From: Sulfurovum sp. TSL6
Lineage (GTDB): Bacteria > Campylobacterota > Campylobacteria > Campylobacterales > Sulfurovaceae
Direction of reading: 5' to 3'
DNA: 64,000 nucleotides
Assembly: GCF_019972115.1 (NCBI RefSeq)
Contig: NZ_BPFJ01000001.1
Coordinates: forward strand, 62,001 to 126,000
Shown here in pieces: positions 50,143-59,931 of this stretch. Each line of letters starts with the position of its first letter. Position 1 is the stretch's first letter. Position numbers and translations under genes: made by a program. Under the pieces are notes generated by a model, which made no database searches, had not been told where the DNA came from, and saw nothing but the letters and a program-made list of their open reading frames with translations.

Positions 50143-50826
50143 TTATTTAAACAGTGCTGATCCGATCCTAACCAAATTAGACCCACACTTTATAGCCAAT
50201 TCATAATCACCGCTCATACCCATAGAACAGATACTCGCACCCTCTTTTCCCAGTTTCTCATAAACACTGTATGTGGTTTCAAAACTTTGTTGTATCAGTT
50301 TCGTATCTTCGCTGTGTGCACCTATGGTCATCACACCTTTGAGATTGATCTGAGGACAGGTTTCTTTGATCGTTTGGTAAATGTCCACAGCATCTTCAGG
50401 GTTCACACCTGACTTTGTGGCTTCATTGGCTGCATTGATCTGAAGCAGGCAATGCATCTTTGTCTCTTTTGCCAAGAGTTTTTTGTTAAGTTCTGTTGCC
50501 AATTCTATACTGTCAAGAGATTGCATAAGTGTAGGACGCAAGTCTATGAGATTATTGATCTTGTTTTTTTGGAGTGAACCGATCATATGCCACTCAAGTG
50601 GAAGGTCCTCGAGAGCATGCATACGTTCTTTAAGCTGTTGCACCTGATTCTCACCAAAGGCTCTTTGTCCCAGCTCATAGAGGGTAGCAATATTCTCCAG
50701 TTCCGTATATTTTGCTACAGTGACAAGTTTTACAATGTGGTGCTCACTCACTGTTATACGTGCCTGTTCTATGTTCCAGATCACTTCATCCAGATTTGCT
50801 CTTAAGTGTTCTTTGTCCAATATCAT
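50143..50826 (-). CDS. YggS family PLP-binding homeostasis protein
   Basis: A 227-aa alanine-racemase-like single-domain protein (YggS/PLPBP family) that binds pyridoxal phosphate and buffers its level; it has no known enzymatic activity. The PLP lysine is in VKLVTVAKYTE (Lys39). Later blocks include FGENQVQQLKER, WHMIGSLQKNK and the C-terminal SMGMSGDYELAIKCGSNLVRIG phosphate loop. It is downstream of rseP on the same strand after an 84-nt gap; in other bacteria it neighbours proC or cell-division genes. Convergent with the Fur/PerR-like gene. Confidence 0.93.
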   Translation of the reverse strand: MILDKEHLRANLDEVIWNIEQARITVSEHHIVKLVTVAKYTELENIATLYELGQRAFGENQVQQLKERMHALEDLPLEWHMIGSLQKNKINNLIDLRPTLMQSLDSIELATELNKKLLAKETKMHCLLQINAANEATKSGVNPEDAVDIYQTIKETCPQINLKGVMTIGAHSEDTKLIQQSFETTYSVYEKLGKEGASICSMGMSGDYELAIKCGSNLVRIGSALFK

Positions 50827-50910
50827 ACTTATTATCCTTTTCTAATGAATTGCCTGCTCGGCGACGCTGCCATTTCGACCATTTCAGGCTGAAGAGCCCA
50901 TTGAAGGTTT

Positions 50911-51963
50911 TCATCCCCAAAGTCTATTGATATCATTATACAATCCTAACATCATCAGAGAGATGAGTATAGCCCAACCTACCAATGTGATGTAGGTCAT
51001 AACCTGCTCACTCGCAGTTTTACCCGTAATCATCTCATAGAGGTTAAACATAATATGTCCACCATCCAGAGCAGGTATAGGAAGAAGGTTCAGTACTCCC
51101 AAGTTCACTGAAATGAGCGCTGTAAAAAAGAAAAGAGCCAGTATACCAGCAGAACTTGCTTCAGCAGTGACATCTACAATGGTGATAATACCTCCCAGTT
51201 TGTCTGTACCTACTACACCAGTAATGAGTTTTTGTACACTCTCTACGATGAGCAAAGAAGCTTTTTTTGTCTCATCCCATGCATAACCTAATCCATCTAT
51301 CAACCCAAAGTAGACCGTCGTTTGTTTTCCCAATGGACTGATCCCAATAATACGTCTGCTGATCTTTTCTCCAAAGATATTTTGGTCCTCTATGACCTTT
51401 GGTGTAAGTTGCAGCGTGATCAGTCGTTTTTCATGCTCTACGATAAGTGTGACATCACCTTTATCACCGTTAATGTTTTCACCGATATCTTCCCAGAAAC
51501 GGATATTGTTGCCATTGACTTGAATGATCTTGTCTTCTTTGGTTAAACCTGCACTAAATGCAGGTGTATCTTTTCCTACTTCCCCGACATAAGGTAAGAG
51601 CTTCGGAACACCAATGTTCGCAATAGCAAAATAAAGGAGAAAAGCCAGTAAAAAGTTGGCAAAAGGTCCAGCCAATAAAATGATGATACGCTGCCATGGT
51701 TTTTTCACATTATATGAATCTTCATCATAAGAGACCGCCGTAGGGTCAGTGTCATCCTGCCCTTTCATTTTGACATACCCGCCAAGAGGTATAGCAGAGA
51801 GACTCCATTGCGTTTTTCCTATCATTTTGGAGTACAGTTTTTTTCCAAAACCTATGCTAAAGACATCTACCTGTACGCCAAAAAAACGTGCTGCGGTAAA
51901 ATGCCCAAGTTCATGAAAAAAGATCAGTACCGACAAGACTAAAAGTGCGACTATAATGCCCAT
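50911..51963 (-). CDS. rseP: Site-2 membrane metalloprotease RseP
   Basis: M50 intramembrane zinc protease that cleaves anti-sigma factors and leftover signal peptides within the membrane. The 350-aa protein has HELGH at 17-21 in the first TM helix, a membrane-reentrant beta loop (YVKMKGQDD), one periplasmic PDZ domain (about 108-190) and the LDGGH metal motif near 297-301. It has a single PDZ domain rather than two as in E. coli, which is common in this phylum. Usually pgsA lies directly upstream in this group; here they are 2.6 kb apart. Confidence 0.94.
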   Translation of the reverse strand: MGIIVALLVLSVLIFFHELGHFTAARFFGVQVDVFSIGFGKKLYSKMIGKTQWSLSAIPLGGYVKMKGQDDTDPTAVSYDEDSYNVKKPWQRIIILLAGPFANFLLAFLLYFAIANIGVPKLLPYVGEVGKDTPAFSAGLTKEDKIIQVNGNNIRFWEDIGENINGDKGDVTLIVEHEKRLITLQLTPKVIEDQNIFGEKISRRIIGISPLGKQTTVYFGLIDGLGYAWDETKKASLLIVESVQKLITGVVGTDKLGGIITIVDVTAEASSAGILALFFFTALISVNLGVLNLLPIPALDGGHIMFNLYEMITGKTASEQVMTYITLVGWAILISLMMLGLYNDINRLWG

Positions 51964-51989
51964 AAAATTCCTCTGTGCTAATATATTGA

Positions 51990-51995
51990 ATTATA
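51990..51995 (-). promoter_or_regulatory. -10 box for rseP
   Basis: GATATAATTC on the minus strand, 27 nt before the rseP ATG, in the divergent gap to the coiled-coil protein gene. Confidence 0.4.
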
Positions 51996-52074
51996 TCCAA
52001 GTGTTGTAAAAAATCGTTATAGATTAAAAAGATAATGAAAAATTTTGCTAAAATAGAATCGAAGGATGGCAAAA

Positions 52075-53235
52075 ATGAATAATAACGCGAATGTGTCGGA
52101 GGAGATAATCAGAAATGCTGAAGATAAAAGCTCTGAAACAATAGATGAAATGATTGAAGAGATTGAAAATGAAGCTTCAGAGGATCTAGAAAAAATAGAT
52201 GATGCAACTTTAAAAATGAGAGAAGAAACTATAGAACCATTTGAAGATGAAACTTTAGAAATGACTGAAGGACCTGTTCCAGATCCTATATTACCGGGGA
52301 AAGCTAAAAAAAATGTCAAGACCATGCATCTTGTTGAGAAAACAAAAAAGATGCTTAAAGAAGTAAATGATCGGGAAGAGGCTTGCAAGCACTTACTTGA
52401 AAAAGATATAAAAGAGTATGAGGATGCCAGATCATCACTTAAAGAAAATGGACTTGACGCATGTACATCGTTAGTGAAAAAATTAGGGTATCAGACAAGA
52501 AATGATGAGCTCGAAGAGAAGGACACAGTTGTATGTACTCCTAAGAAAGAGTTAAAACCTTTAGTGCTAAAAGATATTTCAAGAGGTAGATTCTCAGGAT
52601 TGGTCTTTGCTTTACTAGGAGGGATTGCAACAGCTATAGGATTGGTGTACCTGGCAACAGAAAAATTAAATATGACGCTCAATGTGACAAGAGTACCTTC
52701 AGAAGATGAGACACAAAGTATATTGGCATGGTTCAGTACTTTACTGGGACTACATGAAGATGTGACTATCGGTGCAGGTGTATTAGGTTTTTTAGTCATT
52801 TTGGTCATGATCCTTATCTATGTTGCTCGTGTAAGTTTGAAAACAAGCAGCAATCTTCACATTGCAGTCAAACAATTTGTAGAAACTGAGTTTTACATAG
52901 CGCAAAAAGCCAACTGTCATGCAGAAACAGACAAAATAGATATGCATATCAAAGATACGATAGGCATAATGAGAACTTATGAGGTACTCTTTACCGAACA
53001 AAAAGGAAAACTAGAACGGATCTTATATGTAGAAGGGGAGAGAGAAAAGAGTACAGATTATCATGACAAATCATATACAGAGATACGTGAAACAAAAGAA
53101 CTGATACGTGCGATAAGGGAGTATATGAATATTCCTATGGTAGAAGAAGGAAAACTATCTTCAAAAAGTGTACTTCTTTTACAGCATGCAAAAGATCAGG
53201 CCGATAAAATGATTAAACGGTTTTATTATAAGTAA
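52075..53235 (+). CDS. Two-TM coiled-coil membrane protein of unknown function
   Basis: A 386-aa protein that I do not recognise. The first 160 residues are acidic and helical (ETIDEMIEEIENEASEDL), with a proline-rich turn near 67-75. Two TM helices lie at about 174-193 and 231-251, joined by a 35-residue loop, then a C-terminal helical region of about 130 residues. Both ends should therefore be cytoplasmic. AAGGAT precedes ATG 52075 at better spacing than ATG 52066. It is a single-gene unit divergent from rseP. A scaffold or signalling adaptor is possible, but no domain supports it. Confidence 0.6.
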   Translation: MNNNANVSEEIIRNAEDKSSETIDEMIEEIENEASEDLEKIDDATLKMREETIEPFEDETLEMTEGPVPDPILPGKAKKNVKTMHLVEKTKKMLKEVNDREEACKHLLEKDIKEYEDARSSLKENGLDACTSLVKKLGYQTRNDELEEKDTVVCTPKKELKPLVLKDISRGRFSGLVFALLGGIATAIGLVYLATEKLNMTLNVTRVPSEDETQSILAWFSTLLGLHEDVTIGAGVLGFLVILVMILIYVARVSLKTSSNLHIAVKQFVETEFYIAQKANCHAETDKIDMHIKDTIGIMRTYEVLFTEQKGKLERILYVEGEREKSTDYHDKSYTEIRETKELIRAIREYMNIPMVEEGKLSSKSVLLLQHAKDQADKMIKRFYYK

Positions 53236-53256
53236 TTGATAGTTATTTAAGAGAGT

Positions 53257-53297
53257 AGCCCGAACACTCTCCGAAGAGAGTGGTGTATTCAAACGGG
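53257..53297 (-). terminator. Hairpin between convergent coiled-coil and porin genes
   Basis: CACTCTC-CGAA-GAGAGTG (53265-53282) is a perfect seven-pair stem; outer CCCG and CGGG add a possible base stem, with TTTT after it on the plus strand. It lies between two convergent genes and may serve both. Confidence 0.35.
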
Positions 53298-53319
53298 TTT
53301 TGGAGATTACAATGTTTGA

Positions 53320-54468
53320 TTAAAATTTGTAAGTTGCGATAAGCTCCATAACTTGCTCATCATCACCTGTACCATAATCAGTAATAGTATAGGCAGCATC
53401 TAGAGAGATACAATCAGTCACACCATATCCTAAGACAAGGTCAAATTCTGATCCACCTTCTGTACCAATATTTTCATATTCATAGTCTGCATAAGCAACA
53501 GATGCAGAAATTCCGCTGAACTCAGTTGCTGCAGAAACCATCCAGTTATCACCAACTGTGTTAGAAGTAGCAGTCATCCACATACTTGTGTAAAGACCAT
53601 CCCAATCAAGATATCCTGCAGTTGCATCCTCAACCTTTACATATGCCGCTGCAAGGTCAAATCCTGCTAATGTTGTTTCTGCTTTAATACCATATGCTGT
53701 AGAGTCATCACCTGCATCATAATCAGTCTCTACATATTGCGCAGCAAGTTTAATACCAGATACCTCTACACCTGTATCAGCATATAGTTGAGTATAGTCA
53801 GAATGATCTATATTATAGTACCAAACACTTGCATCAAATGCATCACTATATGCAGCACCTACTGTCCAGTTATCACCATCAGCTTCAGCAAAGTCAGTAC
53901 CTAAACCGTTCGCTCTATATGCTTCAATATATGAACCAACTAAAGTAAGGTTTGAGATAGATTTATTTACTACTGAATAAGCTTCGAATGAACCTGGAGC
54001 CAATAACCAATCAAAACTTTGAACCATTGGCGTGTCAAGAAGCTGACGACCAAGAACGAAAGTTGTATCACCGTAAGCTGCAGTGATGTTAGCAATGTTT
54101 AGGTAAGCAGCTGTCTCTTCACCTTCGAACATATTCCAAACATCTGGATTGTCAAAAGAACTTGTAAGGTTAGTAAAACCTACTGCAGTAACGTTAGCAG
54201 TTACGTTATCTGTTATTTTATGAGCTACATCTAAAGTCACAGCTGCACCTAATGCACTGCTATCTCCCTTATACCAATCTAAATCACCATAACCATCTGT
54301 TGTAAAAGAGTAAAGTACCGCTTTACTATTGATCGTTGTTTTGCTGTTACAAGCTGCTGCTTCAACTACCGGTGCTTCAACTACCGGTTCTACTGGAGCA
54401 ATGTCTCCACCTGCAACTGCCGAGCTAACAGCTAAGGCTGCTACTAAACTTAATTTTGTCCATTTCAT
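53320..54468 (-). CDS. Outer-membrane porin
   Basis: A 382-aa outer-membrane beta-barrel protein, probably the major or a major porin. The signal peptide (MKWTKLSLVAALAVSSAVAG) is followed by a Pro-Val-Glu linker (PVEPVVEAPVVEAAAC), then alternating amphipathic strands rich in Tyr, Asp, Gly and Thr, ending with Phe (LIATYKF) as BamA substrates do. The start is ATG 54468 with CAAGGAA upstream; a longer frame to 54510 is unsupported. The linker type is common in porins of this group. Selectivity is not predictable. Confidence 0.82.
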   Translation of the reverse strand: MKWTKLSLVAALAVSSAVAGGDIAPVEPVVEAPVVEAAACNSKTTINSKAVLYSFTTDGYGDLDWYKGDSSALGAAVTLDVAHKITDNVTANVTAVGFTNLTSSFDNPDVWNMFEGEETAAYLNIANITAAYGDTTFVLGRQLLDTPMVQSFDWLLAPGSFEAYSVVNKSISNLTLVGSYIEAYRANGLGTDFAEADGDNWTVGAAYSDAFDASVWYYNIDHSDYTQLYADTGVEVSGIKLAAQYVETDYDAGDDSTAYGIKAETTLAGFDLAAAYVKVEDATAGYLDWDGLYTSMWMTATSNTVGDNWMVSAATEFSGISASVAYADYEYENIGTEGGSEFDLVLGYGVTDCISLDAAYTITDYGTGDDEQVMELIATYKF

Positions 54469-54557
54469 GTTTTTTCCTTGTTTTTTAATTTGGATAAGTA
54501 AGTGTAACATGAACGTTAACGGAAAATAAACGGGAATGTGATTAATTTTTAATCAAT

Positions 54558-55118
54558 TTAATGTGTAGAAGTATGTTTAAAGAAATCTCTGACATATTCA
54601 TAGCCAGAGTAGAGAGTTAATGCTACAGCAGTCCATAAAAGAAGTTCAGCACCCGGCCACTGCATCAGTAAAAAACCTATAGCGACCATCTGTGCTACTG
54701 TTTTTACTTTACCCATCCATGATGCGGATATGTCAAGACCCTGACTGACAGCAGAAACTCTTAGTCCAGTGATGAACAGTTCTCGGGTAAGTATAAGAAA
54801 GATAGCCCAAGGTGAGGCAGATCCAAGCATCATCAATCCTAAAAAACCTGCTAAAGTAAGCATTTTGTCTGCTAGTGGGTCGAGGATCTTTCCTAAGGTT
54901 GTGATCTGGTTAAAGGTACGTGCGACATAGCCATCAAAAAAGTCTGTAGCTGAAGCAACTACAAAGATAAAGGCGGCAAAGTAGTTGAGCCATGAGGGAT
55001 GTATATTTTGAAAAATAGATGCATCCTGGTTGACTAGGAAAAGAAACATCACAGGAGCAAGAAGAAGACGGATAAATGCTAAGATATTTGGGATGTTAAA
55101 TATTTGTGAGTCTGACAT
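54558..55118 (-). CDS. pgsA: CDP-diacylglycerol-glycerol-3-phosphate 3-phosphatidyltransferase
   Basis: Makes phosphatidylglycerol phosphate from CDP-diacylglycerol, the committed step to phosphatidylglycerol and cardiolipin. The 186-aa multi-pass protein carries the CDP-alcohol phosphotransferase signature DFFDGYVAR...GKILDPLAD, with the Asp residues at 59, 62, 80 and 84. About five TM helices surround it. It is transcribed on the minus strand toward the porin gene. A long AT-rich inverted repeat lies just upstream. Confidence 0.93.
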   Translation of the reverse strand: MSDSQIFNIPNILAFIRLLLAPVMFLFLVNQDASIFQNIHPSWLNYFAAFIFVVASATDFFDGYVARTFNQITTLGKILDPLADKMLTLAGFLGLMMLGSASPWAIFLILTRELFITGLRVSAVSQGLDISASWMGKVKTVAQMVAIGFLLMQWPGAELLLWTAVALTLYSGYEYVRDFFKHTSTH

Positions 55119-55165
55119 CTTATTACTCCTAAGTTTCTATTTGGATTTTGGATTCTCTTTGTCAC

Positions 55166-55220
55166 TTTTTTCTTTTTTATACTGCGACAAAAGAGAAAAG
55201 AGTAACCAAAAAAGAAAAAA
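55166..55220 (+). repeat. 13-bp perfect inverted repeat of T/A runs upstream of pgsA
   Basis: TTTTTTCTTTTTT (55166-55178) and AAAAAAGAAAAAA (55208-55220), with a 29-nt spacer holding CGACAAAAGAGAAAAGAGTAA. The rest of the 190-nt gap to fabL has no ORF. The sequence resembles purine-rich intergenic repeats seen in other bacteria; only a genome-wide search can show whether it is repeated. Confidence 0.45.
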
Positions 55221-55309
55221 ACGCAAGCGAATCTAACTGTTTGTAGTTATTTAGTGGTTCAATAGATTGAATATTCTTATATTACTCATAGAATAATGAA
55301 TATATTATT

Positions 55310-56089
55310 CTAACGGAATGTAGTTCCACCATCAACAACCAAGGTTTGACCTGTGATCCATGATGCTTCATCTGTACAGAGGAAATAGACAGAACCGGCA
55401 AGGTCTTCAGGACTTCCCATTCTGTTCACTGCTGAACGTTTAATGGTTTCCGCTTTGACCTCTTCATAGTTTGTAAATGCTTTAAGGGCATCTGTATCGA
55501 TAGGTCCACCAGATACAGCATTGACTCTGATACCCATTTCTCCCAGTTCAACAGCAGCATAACGACTCATAGCTTCAACCGCTGCTTTATTTGTACCATG
55601 ACCTGCATAGTTTTCAATGTAAATAAGATTACCGGTTGAACTCAGTGTTACGATGGCACCACCACCTACTTTTTCCATACGTACAGCGGCTTCTTGTGAA
55701 CCACGTACAAATGCTCCTACCGTTGCAGTATAAATGTTCGTTAAACCTTTTGCAGGTCTGAGTTTCATAAATTTACCATAACCACCTACGACTGGACGGC
55801 CGTAGATCATAGCATTAGAGACAAAGAAATCTACTCTGTCAAAGTCCTTATCGATCGATTCAAAGAGAGGCTTGAACTCATCAAGCTCTAATATGTTCAG
55901 AGGGTATGCTCTTGCCTTAACACCGTATTTACTCTCTAGATCTTTAGCGATCTCATCGGCAACTTCTTTATTAGAGTTGTAAGTAAATGCGATATTTACA
56001 CCGTTTTGAGCAAATTTTTCGGCTACGGCTTTACCGATACCTTTGGTTGCACCTGTGATGACAAGTGTTTTACCTTTCATTTCTGACAT
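55310..56089 (-). CDS. fabL: Enoyl-ACP reductase of the FabL type
   Basis: NAD(P)H-dependent enoyl-ACP reductase of the short-chain dehydrogenase family, final step of fatty-acid elongation. The 259-aa protein has the dinucleotide loop TGATKGIGKA near 12-21 and the catalytic Tyr161 with Lys168, a Y-x6-K spacing typical of FabI/FabL rather than the Y-x3-K of ordinary dehydrogenases. The C-terminal WITGQTLVVDGGTT is standard. It starts one base before the dapA stop, and the same order occurs in Campylobacter (Cj0806-Cj0807). Some related proteins are annotated simply as SDR oxidoreductases. Confidence 0.83.
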   Translation of the reverse strand: MSEMKGKTLVITGATKGIGKAVAEKFAQNGVNIAFTYNSNKEVADEIAKDLESKYGVKARAYPLNILELDEFKPLFESIDKDFDRVDFFVSNAMIYGRPVVGGYGKFMKLRPAKGLTNIYTATVGAFVRGSQEAAVRMEKVGGGAIVTLSSTGNLIYIENYAGHGTNKAAVEAMSRYAAVELGEMGIRVNAVSGGPIDTDALKAFTNYEEVKAETIKRSAVNRMGSPEDLAGSVYFLCTDEASWITGQTLVVDGGTTFR

Positions 56090-56090
56090 A

Positions 56091-56984
56091 TTACGCTCCT
56101 ACTATATTGTATTTTTTCATAACTTCTTCGATTTTTTTCATATTCTTACTACTTGGCGGTACAAGTGGCAATCTGTATTCCAGTGTATCGATCAGTCCTG
56201 CAATATACATCGCAGCTTTGATAGGAATAGGGTTGCTTTCACAGAAAAGCACTTTGTTGATCTCAAAAAGTTTATCATTGATGGCTTTAGATTTTACAAA
56301 GTCACCTTTAAGCGCTGCATGAGCAAGCTCCGCTTTCATATCTGGCAAAAGGTTTGAAGTCACAGAAGTAATTCCTTTTCCTCCACTTGCCAAAATAGGA
56401 AAATCGATAGCATCATCACCTGAGAATACATAGAGATCAGGTACTTTTGCCAAAAGTTCAACCGTTCTTTCTATAGAACCTGTCGCTTCTTTAATACCCA
56501 TAATGTTCTCTACATCATCATAGAGTCTTTTTACTGTGTCCGGCAAGATATCTACACCTGTACGTCCCGGTACATTATAAAGCATGAAAGGTACTTTTAC
56601 AGCAGAAGCGATGGCTTTGTAGTGTTGATAAAGTCCTTCCTGACTTGGTTTGTTATAGTAAGGACTCACAGAAAATATAGCATCAGCACCACACTCTTCT
56701 GCATGTTTAGCGATATCTATGGCTTCATGTGTAGCATTGCTACCTGCACCTGCGAGGACTTTGGTCTCCGTACCTTTACATACTTCAACGGCTATCTCAA
56801 TACATCTTTTGTGCTCATCATGACTTAGAGTCGCACTCTCACCTGTAGTTCCTACAGGACATACCGCATCTATACCATGTGCAATTTGTCTTTTGATAAG
56901 TGTCGCAAAGGTTGCTTCATCCAATGTACCATTTTTAAATGGAGTAATCAGTGCAGTGGTTGCACCAGTAATATATTTACTCAT
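56091..56984 (-). CDS. dapA: 4-hydroxy-tetrahydrodipicolinate synthase
   Basis: Condenses pyruvate with aspartate semialdehyde, the first step of the lysine/diaminopimelate branch, needed for peptidoglycan. The 297-aa TIM-barrel protein has GTTGES at 46-51, Tyr136 in YNVPGRTG and the Schiff-base Lys165 in GIKEATG. It sits between the M16 peptidase gene and fabL on the same strand with short gaps (10 nt and 1 nt). Lysine feedback is possible in this family. Confidence 0.97.
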   Translation of the reverse strand: MSKYITGATTALITPFKNGTLDEATFATLIKRQIAHGIDAVCPVGTTGESATLSHDEHKRCIEIAVEVCKGTETKVLAGAGSNATHEAIDIAKHAEECGADAIFSVSPYYNKPSQEGLYQHYKAIASAVKVPFMLYNVPGRTGVDILPDTVKRLYDDVENIMGIKEATGSIERTVELLAKVPDLYVFSGDDAIDFPILASGGKGITSVTSNLLPDMKAELAHAALKGDFVKSKAINDKLFEINKVLFCESNPIPIKAAMYIAGLIDTLEYRLPLVPPSSKNMKKIEEVMKKYNIVGA

Positions 56985-56994
56985 GTCTACTATC

Positions 56995-58323
56995 CTAGTT
57001 TTTTTTCAAGATCACAGTTGTTGAAAAGTTGTGATCAAAATACTTTTTAGCGGCATCGCTAATATCTTTGAGCGTAATTTTATCTAATTTCTCTTCATAT
57101 TCAAGTAAAGGCTGGATATTTCCTTTGACATAATAGTCTCCATAGAGTCCTGCCACTGAATTTGAACTCTCTAAAGAGTAGATAAATTCTGCTTTTGTGT
57201 TGATCTTGACCTTGTCCAGTTCTGCCTGTGTGACATCACCATTTTTGATCTTTTCAAGTTCAGCAAGTATCTCTTTTTCCAAAGTATCCAGAGATGCATG
57301 AGGTGAACACATCGCCATAATAAGGAAAACACCAGGGTCTGCAAGTTCCATATTGTATCCATAGACCTGGTTTGCCAGTTGCTTCTCATTCACCAGGGTT
57401 TTTTCAAAACGCGAACTTTTCCCGGAACTGAGTATATGGCTGATAGCAGAAAGTACTACCTGGTCATCATGCTCATAGTTAGGAATAGAATAGGTAATAG
57501 CCAGCGTATCCACCTGGTTACTCTCTTTATGCAGTACGGCTCTTTTGGCACCATCCACTTTAGGTTCAACAGCAGTGACCTTTGGAATCGTATGTTTATT
57601 TTGTATGTGTCCAAAATATTTTTCAGATTCTTTAAACACTTCTTCCGGGGTGATATCGCCGGCCACGACCAAAATGGCATTATTTGGTTGATAATAACGT
57701 TGATAAAAGTCTCTGATATCTTCTATCTTCCATGAGAGAATATCTTGCATAAAACCGATTGGGAGCCAATGGTAAGGATGGTAGGTAAAGTGTGTGTTAA
57801 AGACCCTGAAGTAGAGGTAACCCATAGGATTGTTGTCCGTTCTTAAACGTCTCTCTTCTGCAACAACATCACGCTCTTTTTGAAATTCTTCATCTGTGAG
57901 TTTGAGGTTATGCATCAGCTCAGAAAATAAGTCAAGACTGAGTCCCAGGTTCTTGCTGGCTGTTTTAATATAATAGTGTGTTTTGTCAAAACCGGTGGCT
58001 GCGTTATTGACACCACCACGGCTTTTCACGATCGTGTCAAATTCACCCTCTTCGAGTTTATCGGTAGATTTGAAAGAGAGATGCTCAAGCATATGGGCCA
58101 TACCGCTTTTCCCCATGACTTCGTTTCTGCTTCCTACTTTGTAGTAGATATCTGTAGTGATAACACCTGAATTGTTATCCATAGGGATGACAACGATCTG
58201 CATCCCGTTGTCTAGTGTTTTTGTAAAATGTTCTGGCAATGAATTGGCCATTGATACTCCTGTTGTGATCATAAGTCCGATGATAAATGTATATGAAAAT
58301 AGTTTGAGGCTTTTTAGGCTCAT
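56995..58323 (-). CDS. Periplasmic M16 family zinc protease
   Basis: A 442-aa zinc peptidase of the M16 (pitrilysin/PqqL/MPP-like) family. The signal peptide (about 1-27, ending SMANS) puts it in the periplasm. The inverted zinc motif HMLEH is at 77-81, with the third ligand, a Glu, further on in the [11 protein letters not shown] segment. The C-terminal half-domain is the usual inactive partner lobe. It overlaps pyrD by 4 nt and precedes dapA by 10 nt. Substrate unknown; the same neighbours occur in Campylobacter (Cj0804-0806). Confidence 0.92.
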   Translation of the reverse strand: MSLKSLKLFSYTFIIGLMITTGVSMANSLPEHFTKTLDNGMQIVVIPMDNNSGVITTDIYYKVGSRNEVMGKSGMAHMLEHLSFKSTDKLEEGEFDTIVKSRGGVNNAATGFDKTHYYIKTASKNLGLSLDLFSELMHNLKLTDEEFQKERDVVAEERRLRTDNNPMGYLYFRVFNTHFTYHPYHWLPIGFMQDILSWKIEDIRDFYQRYYQPNNAILVVAGDITPEEVFKESEKYFGHIQNKHTIPKVTAVEPKVDGAKRAVLHKESNQVDTLAITYSIPNYEHDDQVVLSAISHILSSGKSSRFEKTLVNEKQLANQVYGYNMELADPGVFLIMAMCSPHASLDTLEKEILAELEKIKNGDVTQAELDKVKINTKAEFIYSLESSNSVAGLYGDYYVKGNIQPLLEYEEKLDKITLKDISDAAKKYFDHNFSTTVILKKN

Positions 58324-59396
58324 TTGTAATCTGCTCCGATGGCTTCGCTGATATGTTTATAACCATCTTTTTGTAAGAGTTTAATTAAACCTTCATTGAT
58401 CTCTTTGATCAATGCCGGACCTCTGTAGACAAGCATACTGTAAACCTGTACCAAAGAGGCACCGGCTTTGATACGTTTGTAAGCCTCTTCTGCAGAGTCT
58501 ATACCCCCTACAGAGATGAGCAGGGTTTTGCCATAGAGTTCTTTTCCTATGGCCTTGAAGAGCTGGTACGACTTTTCTGTAAGCAATGCACCTGAAATAC
58601 CGCCGAAGTCTTTGGCATGCGGTGTTAAAGAGTAATCTATGGTTGTATTGGTAGCGATGATCCCTGCAGCACCTGCTTCTACCGCTGTTTTACAAAGAAC
58701 AATAGCATCTTCGGGTTCCATGTCCGGAGCAATTTTAAGCAGTACAGGCTGAGTAGTGATCTCTTTGGCCATTTTAAAGATAGCATTGATAAATGCTTCA
58801 TTTTGCAGATCTCTCAGACCCGGCGTATTTGGAGAAGAGATATTGATCACAATGTAGTCACCATAATCTTTAAATGCTTTAAATAGTGTTTCATAGTCAT
58901 CTAAGGCATCATCTTCAGATGTGAGTTTATTCTTCCCGATGTTTATGCCTATAGGATAGTCAAAAAAGTAGAGTTTTTTAAGACGCTGCAGCATGTAGTG
59001 GCTGCCTTTGTTGTTAAAGCCCATGGCATTTTGTATGGAGTTGTCTTCAATAAGTCTAAAGAGTCTTGGTTTTGCATTACCATCTTGAGGACGTGGTGTG
59101 ACTGTACCTATCTCAGTAAATCCAAATCCCATCGTGGGCATGGCTGTGATGTATTGGCCGTTTTTGTCAAAACCTGCCCCCAAACCTACAGGATTCTGAA
59201 ATGTACGTCCAAAGAACTCCTGTTGGAGCATAGGATGGGTAATAAAGTTTTGGTTTTTCACAAAACGTAGAAGTGAAGGAGAATGGGCAATAGCTCTGAG
59301 TCCAAGACCAGCAACAGTATGTGCGGTTTCCGGATCAAGTTTAAAAAGTATTTTTTTGAGGTTTTGGTAAGAAAAAAGTGACAAAGGATACTCCAT
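58320..59396 (-). CDS. pyrD: Dihydroorotate dehydrogenase (quinone), class 2
   Basis: Oxidises dihydroorotate to orotate in pyrimidine synthesis, passing electrons to the membrane quinone pool. The 358-aa protein has the class 2 N-terminal extension (about 1-45) for membrane and quinone binding, the GLGAGFDKNG substrate loop, the catalytic Ser in INISSPNTPGLR, and the FMN block ISVGGIDSAEEA. In this phylum menaquinone should be the acceptor. It overlaps the M16 protease by 4 nt. Confidence 0.95.
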   Translation of the reverse strand: MEYPLSLFSYQNLKKILFKLDPETAHTVAGLGLRAIAHSPSLLRFVKNQNFITHPMLQQEFFGRTFQNPVGLGAGFDKNGQYITAMPTMGFGFTEIGTVTPRPQDGNAKPRLFRLIEDNSIQNAMGFNNKGSHYMLQRLKKLYFFDYPIGINIGKNKLTSEDDALDDYETLFKAFKDYGDYIVINISSPNTPGLRDLQNEAFINAIFKMAKEITTQPVLLKIAPDMEPEDAIVLCKTAVEAGAAGIIATNTTIDYSLTPHAKDFGGISGALLTEKSYQLFKAIGKELYGKTLLISVGGIDSAEEAYKRIKAGASLVQVYSMLVYRGPALIKEINEGLIKLLQKDGYKHISEAIGADYK

Positions 59397-59426
59397 AATT
59401 ATAGTGCGTTTATTATAGCAAAATAA

Positions 59427-59930
59427 TCAAAAAAAGTAATGTAAAGAGAGGCTTGCACCTTGCATGGTATCGAGTGGATCTAGACCTGATACCTTATAGT
59501 AGTGATAGGAAAGATCTACATCCACAGTGGCTGTGGCATAGATCAGGAATCCAAAATTCCCTCCATAGTAAAACCCATCACTCTCTAAAGAAGCGTCCTC
59601 ATCATAGTGAAGATATCCGATAGTAGCACCAAGATAAGGTCTGAGTTTCGGTGTTCCGAAGAGTTCATCAAGGAGTATTTTATCTATTTCCACTCCAAAA
59701 GTTTGAAGATCATTATTACCGGAGAGTGTAAAGACCGTACGCCAATCCAGGGTTTGTTTACCATAGCGAAATCCCAGAACAGTTTCATTTTGGCTGGATG
59801 TTTGGTCTATAGATTTCAAATCTATGACATGAGTGGAGAGGGTTGCTCCTATGAAAGGAAATTGTTCACTCTCCTGTTGTGCAAAAAGTATTGTAAATAA
59901 AAAAGTAAAGAGGAGGGTGGATCTTAACAT
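59427..59930 (-). CDS. Small outer-membrane beta-barrel protein (unknown)
   Basis: A 167-aa protein with a signal peptide (MLRSTLLFTFLFTILFAQ) and amphipathic beta strands rich in Tyr, Asp and Gly, ending in SLSLHYFF, a C-terminal Phe typical of outer-membrane barrels. Eight strands would fit an OmpA/OmpX-sized barrel. I do not recognise a specific family. The start is ATG 59930 after AGGGAG; a longer frame to 60041 overlaps msbA and is unsupported. It lies one base after the msbA stop and 30 nt before pyrD, so it belongs to the cysS-msbA-pyrD-dapA run. Confidence 0.72.
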   Translation of the reverse strand: MLRSTLLFTFLFTILFAQQESEQFPFIGATLSTHVIDLKSIDQTSSQNETVLGFRYGKQTLDWRTVFTLSGNNDLQTFGVEIDKILLDELFGTPKLRPYLGATIGYLHYDEDASLESDGFYYGGNFGFLIYATATVDVDLSYHYYKVSGLDPLDTMQGASLSLHYFF

Positions 59931-59931
59931 A

